From assembly GCA_034505235.1 (NCBI GenBank), contig JAPDQY010000044.1:1-35846 (forward strand): DNA of 35,846 nt. Reading direction: 5' to 3'. The notes under the pieces were generated by a model. That model searched no databases and had not been told where the DNA came from. It saw nothing but the letters and a program-made list of their open reading frames with translations. Every line of letters begins with the position of its first letter. Position 1 is the stretch's first letter. Shown here piece by piece: positions 25,071-31,948 of this stretch. The stretch comes from Coneutiohabitans thermophilus (GTDB taxonomy: Bacteria > Zhuqueibacterota > Zhuqueibacteria > Zhuqueibacterales > Zhuqueibacteraceae). Both the position numbers and the translations under genes were made by a program.

Positions 25071-25568
25071 CTACTTGCCTTCACACCGGGCTTTCAGGCG
25101 CGCCAACGCTTCGTTATAGGCCTTCACTTGGGTGGCGATATCGGCCTCCGATTGCGGGCCGGATTCGGTGTAGCGTTCTTCGATGCTGACTTTGGTGGCG
25201 CGGCCCGACGGCGCCAGCCGCCAGCGTTGCTGGCAAATGTAGGTGGCATTGTCCGGCTCCCACACGAAACGCAGCTCACTGGCGGGTTTTGCGTAGATCA
25301 GGATGAACGTGCCGGTATCGCCCCAGACTTTCATGGCGACGCCGTCACCGGGCCTGGCCAGCGTCTTGGCCGGGCCGGTGTAGCCGAAGTTCATCACGCT
25401 GCTGAGCTTCTGCAGGTCGGTCAACACCGTCCACACCGTCTGCGGCGTGGCATTGACGGTAATTTCACCCACAAAACTCTGGCCGGTGAGTTTCTTGTTG
25501 GTGGTTTGTGCGAAGCCGGCGGTGCCCAACATGAGCAACGCGCACAGCAGAGAAAGGACCCGATGCAT
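25071..25568 (-). CDS. Exported SRPBCC-fold protein
   Basis: A 165-residue protein with a signal peptide (MHRVLSLLCALLMLGTAGFAQ) and a START/Bet v1-like SRPBCC domain: the first strand GEITVNATPQTVWTVLTDLQ, then MNFGYTGPAKTL, a central strand ASELRFVWEP, and a long C-terminal helix. The fold forms a pocket for hydrophobic ligands. Most members are cytoplasmic, so export is notable. A GGAGG precedes the ATG at 25568. It lies between the modB-like gene and the symporter on the same strand; a shared function is not evident. Confidence 0.78.
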   Translation of the reverse strand: MHRVLSLLCALLMLGTAGFAQTTNKKLTGQSFVGEITVNATPQTVWTVLTDLQKLSSVMNFGYTGPAKTLARPGDGVAMKVWGDTGTFILIYAKPASELRFVWEPDNATYICQQRWRLAPSGRATKVSIEERYTESGPQSEADIATQVKAYNEALARLKARCEGK

Positions 25569-25650
25569 ACGGACCTCCGTGAGGGGTTGATGATGAGGGG
25601 CGCAGACAGAGCCGGCCGGTCGACAACCTGATGGGCGGCGAACAACCTGT

Positions 25651-26343
25651 CTATCCATCTTCATCCATTTTGCGTTGCATTACCGTCATCGTCAACAACA
25701 TCACAAATGAGGTCACCAACAGAATCAGGGCATATTGATGAGCGGTATCGTAGTTGAGTTTCTGGACTTCATCATACAGCGCAATCGAAGCCACCTTGGT
25801 TTTGCCGGGAATGCTGCCGCCCAGCATGACCACCACGCCGAATTCTCCCAGCGTATGCGCAAAGCCGAGAACCGCGGCGACACCCAGGCCGCGTCGGGAG
25901 AGTGGCAGCGTGACATGGCGGAAGGCCTGCCAGCCGCTGGCGCCCAGCGTGCGCGCGGCATCCAGCAATTCCGGTGGCACGGACTTGAACGCGTTCAAGA
26001 TCGGTTGCACCGCATAGGGCAGGCTGTAAATGATCGAGCCAATCACCAAACCTTCGAAAGTGAAAGTGAGCGTCCGGCCGGTCAATTGCAACCAGAATTT
26101 TCCCAGGGGCTGCTGCGGCGAGAACAGTATCAGCAAATAGAAACCGATCACCGTTGGCGGCAGCACGATGGGAAGGCTGACCATGGTTTCCAACACGATC
26201 ATGCCGCGCCACCGCCTGCGGCTCAACCCCCAGGCCAGCGGCACGCTCACCAGCAACAACAGCAGTGTCACCACCGAAGCCAGGCGCACACTGAGCCACA
26301 GGACTTCCCACAGCTCGGGCGGCAATCCGCTCAACAATCGCAA
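25651..26343 (-). CDS. modB: Molybdate ABC transporter permease ModB
   Basis: A 230-residue permease with five to six hydrophobic helices. It carries the ModB/CysT-type sequence MVSLPIVLPPTVIGFYLL and the permease EAA-like loop LLDAARTLGASGWQAFRHVTLPL, followed by AAVLGFAHTLGEFGVVVMLGG. ModB forms the membrane channel for molybdate (or tungstate) import. The gene starts with TTG at 26343, preceded by a strong GGGAGG that lies directly after the modA stop 12 bases away. No ModC ATPase gene follows; the next gene is an SRPBCC protein. The ATPase must be encoded elsewhere. Confidence 0.9.
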   Translation of the reverse strand: MRLLSGLPPELWEVLWLSVRLASVVTLLLLLVSVPLAWGLSRRRWRGMIVLETMVSLPIVLPPTVIGFYLLILFSPQQPLGKFWLQLTGRTLTFTFEGLVIGSIIYSLPYAVQPILNAFKSVPPELLDAARTLGASGWQAFRHVTLPLSRRGLGVAAVLGFAHTLGEFGVVVMLGGSIPGKTKVASIALYDEVQKLNYDTAHQYALILLVTSFVMLLTMTVMQRKMDEDG

Positions 26344-26355
26344 GCGGCCTCCCGA

Positions 26356-27135
26356 TCAGTTGGGCAGGCGAAAACCATAGCGATCAAAGATGGTGCGCGC
26401 AGCCGCGGAACGCAAAAACGCGAGATATTTTTGTGCGGCCGGGTTGCCCGCACCGCGCCGGGTCAGCACGGCACCCTGCTCCAGGCGGGGATGGCTGGTT
26501 TCAGGAATTTCCCAGTAGGTTCCGAGCTTGTGCAAACGGGGTGAAAGCACCAGGGAGAGGGCCACAATGCCGGCCTCCACGTTGCCACTTTGCACGAATT
26601 GCGCAGCCTGCGCGATGTTTTCACCGATCACCAGCTTGGATTGCAATGCCTGCCAGAGCTGTGCCTGCTCCAACGCGGCTTTCGCGGCGCGGCCATAGGG
26701 TGCGTGCTCGGGATTGGCTAGGGCCAGCTTGCGGATCCGCGCCTCGCGCAACACCGCCAGCCCGCGCCGCACTTCGATCTCCGAATGCATCGTCCACAAA
26801 ACCAGCCGGCCAATGGCATAAATTGTCAGGCTGCTGGAATCTGCCAGGCCGGCGCGCACCAACGCCTTGGGGTAATCCAAATTCGCAGACAAGAAGACAT
26901 CGAAGGGCGCGCCGTGTTTGATCTGCGCGAAAAAATTGCCGGACGAGCCGGTGGCCACTTGCAGCGAGACGCCGGGATTTTCTTTCATAAACACCGCGTT
27001 CAAATCTTCCAGGCAGTAGACCAAATCCGAAGCCGCGGCGAGGAAAACGGTTTGCCTGGTTTGTGCCGGCGTGGAAATAAACAGGGCAAAAACTGTCAGA
27101 GCAGCGGCGCCACAGCCGGGCTTCAGCAGTGACAT
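26356..27135 (-). CDS. modA: Molybdate-binding periplasmic protein ModA
   Basis: A 259-residue exported binding protein. A hydrophobic signal (ALTVFALFISTPAQT) is followed by VFLAAASDL, the oxyanion-binding loop ATGSSGNFFAQIKHGAPFD, and VFLSANLDYPKAL. Further family segments are ANPEHAPYGRAAKAAL and ENIAQAAQFVQSGNVEAGIVAL. This pattern is typical of ModA/WtpA-type proteins that bind molybdate or tungstate. The ATG at 27135 with AGGAG ten bases upstream is preferred. An ATG at 27144 is only one base from that AGGAG. It is followed at 12 bases by modB. Confidence 0.9.
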   Translation of the reverse strand: MSLLKPGCGAAALTVFALFISTPAQTRQTVFLAAASDLVYCLEDLNAVFMKENPGVSLQVATGSSGNFFAQIKHGAPFDVFLSANLDYPKALVRAGLADSSSLTIYAIGRLVLWTMHSEIEVRRGLAVLREARIRKLALANPEHAPYGRAAKAALEQAQLWQALQSKLVIGENIAQAAQFVQSGNVEAGIVALSLVLSPRLHKLGTYWEIPETSHPRLEQGAVLTRRGAGNPAAQKYLAFLRSAAARTIFDRYGFRLPN

Positions 27136-27377
27136 CTTTGTCATGCTCCTGCAGATCATCCCAACCCGGATCAAGCCAACTCGTACCAAGCTTGCAGCTC
27201 CCGAGAAAATCCAGAGTCTCCTCGCGAAAAATGCGGGCTGATTTGTGTCTAAGCAATGTGCCATGCACAACGACAAAAGTCAAATCAAAACTGGTCAGCA
27301 GCGCAATCCCCGGCAAGATGTGAAGCCGTGCGGGTTTCCCTGCCTGCAGACAAGAGGGCCAAAGCCACCACCTGAAT

Positions 27378-27515
27378 TTTGCATGCTGGTTTGCTGTGGC
27401 CCGGAAGAAACGGCGTGTTCACAAAGCGCCGACAGGGATGCCGTTCGAGATCGAGCAAGATGTTTTTCGAATGTGAAGCGGCGCCGACTTCGAAATTCGA
27501 CCGTTTGCCGAAGGC
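27378..27515 (+). repeat. Dispersed intergenic repeat, block V (copy D)
   Basis: Same orientation as 2119-2258 and alignable along its length (shared TTTGCATGC, GGTTTGCTGT, CCCGGAA, CCGTTCGA, TTTTTCGAA/TTTTTCAAA, CGAAATTCG and TTTGCCGAAGGC). Directly upstream, CTGCAGACAAGAGGGCC resembles the start of block Y in copy B (GGCAGACAAGAGG), so Y-start and V are joined differently here. The hairpin that follows block V in copies A and B is absent. Confidence 0.75.
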
Positions 27516-27550
27516 GTTACAGCACCCTGTAAAAACTATGATGACCGCGA

Positions 27551-27912
27551 AGATTTTTTAGATCATCCGACTCAAGCGTACATGGCCACGTGACGGTTCT
27601 TTGCATCTGATGAACTCTGATAGGCGTGAGATGTTTATCGCGAAGTGCCGTTCGCCCAAATGAAACCCCGGCAGGGTGACATGTGTATCGTGCCTCCTCA
27701 TTGATCTCATCTTGAATTGAATGCAAACGCCGTTACATGTCACTCCTAAAGGAGTTTGAAGTTGGAGGTGTTGACAATTACTATAAACATTTCACCCCTG
27801 GCGGGGTTGGGCCGTTCGCTATCGCGTCAGGGCAAGGGGCTCTCAGCAGAGAAGGCACGGAACTGATTTTGCGATTCTTTTTCATCTTGTTGTCGCAAAA
27901 TTCGGATGATCC
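27551..27912. mobile_element. MITE-like element with terminal inverted repeats and internal palindromes
   Basis: The unit starts AGATTTTTTAGATCATCCGA and ends TCGGATGATCC, so its ends form an inverted repeat around GATCATCCGA. Inside are four short palindromic units: GAACTCTGATAGGCGTGAGA (27610), AACCCCGGCAGGGTGACA (27665), TGTCACTCCTAAAGGAGTTT (27738) and TTTCACCCCTGGCGGGGTT (27790). Each is next to an ACATGT/AAACAT-type motif, the first two in one orientation and the last two in the other. Positions 27752-27912 recur nearly identically, inverted, at 35676-35846. It encodes nothing and would be non-autonomous. No transposase is in the window. Confidence 0.55.
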
Positions 27913-27954
27913 AAATTCAGGCACTGACTTTTCAAACAAAGCAAGAAACGCTCA

Positions 27955-28425
27955 CGCAAAGAGTTTTTCCGAAGCGATTGCCATACAACAAGCCTCAGCA
28001 TCACGAAAATCTCACAGCCCACAAGGTTTTCCCTCATGCTCTTGGCGGGTTGTGTGCTTCGAAAATCTTCGCGATGACCGTTCAGCCCCTTTTTTGAACT
28101 GCCACGGCCAGGCCGTGGCATTCTGGCGGAGAGCATCCACGGGACCGCAAGATAAAGTCACGGTCAAACCTGGCGGAGCGGCTATTCTTTGCGAAGCCCC
28201 TGCGGCTTCGCGTCCTTGTGTGTTTTGACTTTTATCGCTTCGAAAAAGTCGGCAGCTTTGGGCATCTTGACTGTCTGCAGGCGTTTTTGCAGCAGTAATT
28301 GCCATGCCGCGCGCGGCGGCGGCCCTTATGATGAAAATGAACTTTCGTAGTCCTGCCTTCCGGCACCGACACCGAAGGGTCTACTACAAAAGTATTTTCG
28401 TAATATTCTGCCGAGACCAAGGCTC
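27955..28425 (-). repeat. Dispersed intergenic repeat, blocks X-Y-Z inverted (copy D)
   Basis: Read on the minus strand, 28425-28300 matches block X of copy B (4883-4990), 28280-28090 matches block Y (4600-4790), and 28137-27955 matches block Z of copy C (12210-12400). The perfect palindrome TGCCACGGCC-A-GGCCGTGGCA lies at 28100-28120, at the Y/Z junction. This copy shows that blocks Y and Z form one longer unit that is only partly kept at the other loci. Confidence 0.75.
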
Positions 28426-28719
28426 AACCCGGGTGGAACACCCTTCAACCAGGGGCCGGTACCCAACCGCAATTGTCTCAGCCAGTTTAGCCGTCTCAAA
28501 CCCAAACAAAAAATTTGGTCAACTCAACAGCACAAGTCTTTGGATTTATTGATGCGGAGCCTTGGCACAGGCCTTGCAGAAAACGGGGGCAATTCGTGAG
28601 CAGGGATTGCGCGACCGCGCCGGGAAGAAGAAAGCCGGAATCCCGCCACTTTTCGCAAGCGCTGTGAGCCAATCCGTCATATCCGCGTTCACCGAGAAAT
28701 CATAGCAGAGAGAGCATTC

Positions 28720-30045
28720 ATGGACTCGAATCACAACTCTCAGCCCGCACAGCCAATGTCCGCGTTCAAGAACAACTCTTGCAAGCTTTCGGCGATCATG
28801 TTTACCGACATCAAGGGTTTCAGCCGGCGCATGGGAGAAAACGAACGCTTCACGCTCAAGCTGCTGCGCGACCACAATCGCATCATGCGCTTTCTCGTGC
28901 GCAAGCATCGCGGCCGGATCGTGAAAAGCACGGGCGACGGCTATCTGATGGATTTTGACAGCGCGGTGGAGGCGGTGCAGTGCGCCATCGAAGCCCAGGA
29001 GCGCTTCACGCGCTACAATTTCGACAAGCCCGAGTCCGATCAGATTCACGTGCGCATCGGCATCAGCCTGGGCGAGGTCCGCATCGTCGATGGCGATCTG
29101 TTCGGTGACGAGGTCAACATCGCGGCCCGGCTGCAAACGCTGGCGGAGCCCAGTGGCATCTGCCTCACGCGCGAAGTCTACGAGATGGTCAAGACCAAGC
29201 TCACCTTCGTGGCCATCAACTTCGGGCCGCAGGAACTGAAAAACATCTGCCAAAAAGTCGAAGTCTTCAAAATTCCGGTGAAACCGCTGGGCCAGGCCGC
29301 CATCGAAATCGCCTCCAACCGGCAGGAGACCCTGCAGGTGAGCGAGACGCAAACTTTCGAGCCTTATCTGCTGCCGTCCGGCAACGCGGCACAACGGCGG
29401 GTGACCAACAAAGGCAAACTCTGGCAGCCGCGGCAATTGTTCAAACCGCTGGTGTCGCGGCACAGCCTGCGCCGCGCGCTGCCGCTGGTGGCGCTCAGTA
29501 TGCTGGTGCCGGCGCTGTTTTTACAGCCGGGCCACTCGCCGCGCGGTTTGTCCTCGGCAACGCTTGCCTCGGTGCAGCCTGGCGCCGCCGACACCCTGAC
29601 CCAACCAGCCGCCGCCAGCAAAACGCTGCTGGTGTCATATTTCGAGAACCGCACCGGCGATGACCGCGACGCCTGGCTGGTCACCGGCCTGACGGACATG
29701 CTCGTCACCGATTTGCAGGGCACCCCCGGCGTGCAGATGCTGGGCCGCACCATTCTGGAAGAAGCAGCGCAAGCCAACGGCGTGAAAAAGGCAACCGGGT
29801 TCACTCTCTCTCACGCGCGGGCTTGTGCGCGGCAGACGGCAGCGGATCTCCTGCTGTTCGGCGGTTTTGTGCGCGAGGGCAGCCGTCTGCGCGTCGACAT
29901 CCAAATCTTCGATTCACGCTCCGGCGCACTGCTGCTGGCAGAAAAGGCCGGCGGAGAAAGCGTGCTGGCGCTGATGACCGAGCTGACCACCAATCTCAAA
30001 AACAAACTGGTGCACCTGCCCGCTGTGCCGCGCCCCGCGAATTGA
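28720..30045 (+). CDS. Membrane class III adenylate/guanylate cyclase with C-terminal FlgO/TolB-like domain
   Basis: A 441-residue protein. Residues about 22-190 form a class III nucleotide cyclase domain with both metal-binding aspartates (D30 in FTDIKGF and D73 in STGDGYL), a purine-contacting Lys (K69), and VNIAAR containing the transition-state Asn and Arg. It therefore looks active. After a basic linker, a TM helix (about 250-268) leads to a C-terminal domain (about 290-435, starting TLLVSYFENRTGDDRDAWL). That domain resembles the FlgO/TolB N-terminal-like fold of envelope proteins and should be periplasmic. An envelope signal could thus control cyclic nucleotide synthesis. This role is inference. 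A GAGAGAG precedes the ATG and a strong terminator follows the gene. Confidence 0.85.
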   Translation: MDSNHNSQPAQPMSAFKNNSCKLSAIMFTDIKGFSRRMGENERFTLKLLRDHNRIMRFLVRKHRGRIVKSTGDGYLMDFDSAVEAVQCAIEAQERFTRYNFDKPESDQIHVRIGISLGEVRIVDGDLFGDEVNIAARLQTLAEPSGICLTREVYEMVKTKLTFVAINFGPQELKNICQKVEVFKIPVKPLGQAAIEIASNRQETLQVSETQTFEPYLLPSGNAAQRRVTNKGKLWQPRQLFKPLVSRHSLRRALPLVALSMLVPALFLQPGHSPRGLSSATLASVQPGAADTLTQPAAASKTLLVSYFENRTGDDRDAWLVTGLTDMLVTDLQGTPGVQMLGRTILEEAAQANGVKKATGFTLSHARACARQTAADLLLFGGFVREGSRLRVDIQIFDSRSGALLLAEKAGGESVLALMTELTTNLKNKLVHLPAVPRPAN

Positions 30046-30371
30046 CCGCACTGCCCTGGCCTCGACTTTCCCTGCTTCTCCCATATGGCAGTGCCCCGCG
30101 GGCTTGTTCTGATCAACCTGCCCGGCGGGGGAAAAGAAAGAAGCGGCCCGCAAAAAAACATCGGGCCGCTTTTCTCTTTTTGACCTGCGCGATTTTGTGA
30201 TTTTCGCAACACCGATCCCCAGATGTCGCCCTGCTTTCACCGCTCCAACTCCCCGTGCCGGCGCACTCGAGACATGCCGCAGCCCGGCTTGTTTTTTTGC
30301 ACTGCAATTTGCACCTTGCCCCGACAACTCCCCACGCACGGCTTGATTGCACTCAAACTGATGAGCCGATC
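30046..30371. other. Intergenic region with terminator between the cyclase and YiiX-like genes
   Basis: About 325 bases. The left part holds the cyclase terminator at 30142-30181. The right part should include the promoter of the YiiX-like gene, but no clear boxes are seen and no further gene is supported. Confidence 0.55.
30142..30181 (+). terminator. Terminator of the cyclase gene
   Basis: Nine-base arms AGCGGCCCG (30142-30150) and CGGGCCGCT (30162-30170) with an A-rich loop, followed by TTTCTCTTTTT. It lies about 100 bases after the cyclase stop. Confidence 0.82.
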
Positions 30372-31922
30372 ATGACCTCGACCATCCCCTCCGGCCGTCG
30401 CAAACGCCGGTTCGTGGCATACCCCGCCCTGGCCCTGGGCGCACTTTATCTGATCCTGTTGCTTCCTGCGGCCGAAGCGCCGCCGCCGGTCAGAAGTGAC
30501 AAAACACCTTTTGTGTGGAACAGGGATGCCTATTGGCAGGCGCTGGAGGAGCGCTTCAACAAGGCGCGCACGGCCGGTGGTGCCATGCTCGAAGCAAGGC
30601 TCACCCGCGAGCTGGCGCGCACGCAGCAGCGTCTCGACTCCCTCACCGCCCGTTCCTTCGCTCCGGAGCACCCGCTCCTCACCAGACTCGAACGGGACAT
30701 TTTCGAACTGGCGCCGCAGGTGGCAGCCTGTCCGGAGAAACTCGCGGCTTATGAACGCCTGCACTGCCGCGTGCGTGCGCTGGTGAAGAGGCAATCGCAA
30801 CAGTGGGACATCCAGTCGCCGGCGACTCGTGACCGGCTCTATCGCCTGCTCTATGGCAGCCGCGCGGCGCTGGAAGAAGTGATGCTGCAGGCGCCGCCGC
30901 AAGCAGTGCCGGCGCTGACGCGCGGCGAAGAGGAACCTTCTCAAACGCCTTCCACCAAGATTCTCGGGGTCACCATTCACAGCGGCGACATTCTGGTCTC
31001 GCGCGGGGGCGCGCCCACCTCAGCGCTGATCGCGCGCGGCAACGATTATCCCGGAAACTTTTCCCACATTGCCCTGGTGCACGTCGATGAAAAAACCAGC
31101 CTGGCCTCGATCATCGAGGCGCACATCGAGCGGGGCGTGGCAGTGGCAACGCTGGAGGAATATCTGCGCGACAAGAAGCTCCGGGTAATGGTTTTGCGGC
31201 TGCGCGCCGATCTGCCGGCGCTGCTCACCAACCCCGGGCTGCCGCATGAGGCCGCGGGCACCGCGCTGGCGCGGGCAAAGACGCAGCACATTCCCTATGA
31301 TTTTGAAATGGATTATGAGGATCCCGGCAAACTCTTCTGCTCGGAAGTAGCCTCCCGGGCGTATCGCCAATGCGGCATCCAGTTGTGGATGGGTATTTCC
31401 CACATCTCCTCACCGGGCGTGGGTGTGTGGCTGGCGGCTTTTGGGGTGCGGCATTTTCAAACCCAGGAGCCCGCGGATCTCGAATATGATCCGCAACTGC
31501 GCGTGGTGGCGGAATGGCGTGATCCGGAAACGTTGTATCATGATCACATTGACAACGCCGTGACCGACGCCATGCTGGAAAAAGCGGAGGCGGGCGACCG
31601 TCTCAATTATGCGTGGTACCTGCTGCCGCTGGCGCGTATCCTGAAAGGATACAGCCTGCTTTGCAATGCCCTGGGTCAAATCGGGCCGGTGCCCGAGGGT
31701 ATGAGTGCCGCGGCCGCGCTGCGGCACCGGCAATTCAACCAGCGGCATCTGGCCCTCAAGGCCAGGGTGCTGCAGCAGGCGGAGCAGTTTGTGCAGCAGC
31801 ACGGCTATCGCCCGCCGTACTGGGAACTGGTGGCAATGGCGCGGGCAGCGGCTGTACAAACCGCCATGTCTCCCGCGCAGCCCTTTCATGCGAACTCGGG
31901 CGGCATGCCTCGCGGGGGATGA
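30372..31922 (+). CDS. YiiX/YebB-like permuted papain-fold protein, membrane-anchored
   Basis: A 516-residue protein with an N-terminal TM or signal helix (YPALALGALYLILLLPAA). A long helical region of about 160 residues follows, then a permuted NlpC/P60-type (YiiX-like) cysteine hydrolase domain: the opening IHSGDILVSRGG, the presumed catalytic His in NFSHIALVH (H232), and the presumed catalytic Cys in LFCSEVASRAY (C323). The C-terminal 150 residues are helical. Such enzymes are thought to cleave amide or ester bonds in cell-wall or lipid substrates; the substrate here is unknown. The ATG at 30372 is chosen because it directly precedes the basic N-region of the signal or anchor. The gene converges on the M28 peptidase gene with only 26 bases between stops. 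Confidence 0.82.
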   Translation: MTSTIPSGRRKRRFVAYPALALGALYLILLLPAAEAPPPVRSDKTPFVWNRDAYWQALEERFNKARTAGGAMLEARLTRELARTQQRLDSLTARSFAPEHPLLTRLERDIFELAPQVAACPEKLAAYERLHCRVRALVKRQSQQWDIQSPATRDRLYRLLYGSRAALEEVMLQAPPQAVPALTRGEEEPSQTPSTKILGVTIHSGDILVSRGGAPTSALIARGNDYPGNFSHIALVHVDEKTSLASIIEAHIERGVAVATLEEYLRDKKLRVMVLRLRADLPALLTNPGLPHEAAGTALARAKTQHIPYDFEMDYEDPGKLFCSEVASRAYRQCGIQLWMGISHISSPGVGVWLAAFGVRHFQTQEPADLEYDPQLRVVAEWRDPETLYHDHIDNAVTDAMLEKAEAGDRLNYAWYLLPLARILKGYSLLCNALGQIGPVPEGMSAAAALRHRQFNQRHLALKARVLQQAEQFVQQHGYRPPYWELVAMARAAAVQTAMSPAQPFHANSGGMPRGG

Positions 31923-31948
31923 AAACGCAGCCCCGGGGCGCGCGGCAC

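Larger units (their letters stand above)
27136..28719. other. Largest non-coding gap of the window, packed with repeat modules
   Basis: About 1.6 kb between the divergent modA and cyclase genes. It contains block V (27378-27515), a MITE-like unit with inverted ends (27551-27912), and an inverted copy of blocks Z, Y and X (27955-28425). The final 290 bases are unique and presumably hold the cyclase promoter. Short open frames cross the repeats but are not conserved between copies. No transposase or RNA gene is recognised. Confidence 0.65.

Noticed and set aside
27136..27330. Moco riboswitch or sigma-54 promoter upstream of modA
   Set aside because: TGGCAC occurs on the minus strand, but the -12 GC element is not at the right spacing. 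No molybdenum-cofactor riboswitch pattern was recognisable.
27737..28228. Open frame of 163 codons in the 27-28 kb gap
   Set aside because: It crosses the MITE-like end and the inverted repeat blocks, and the same blocks elsewhere do not keep the frame.
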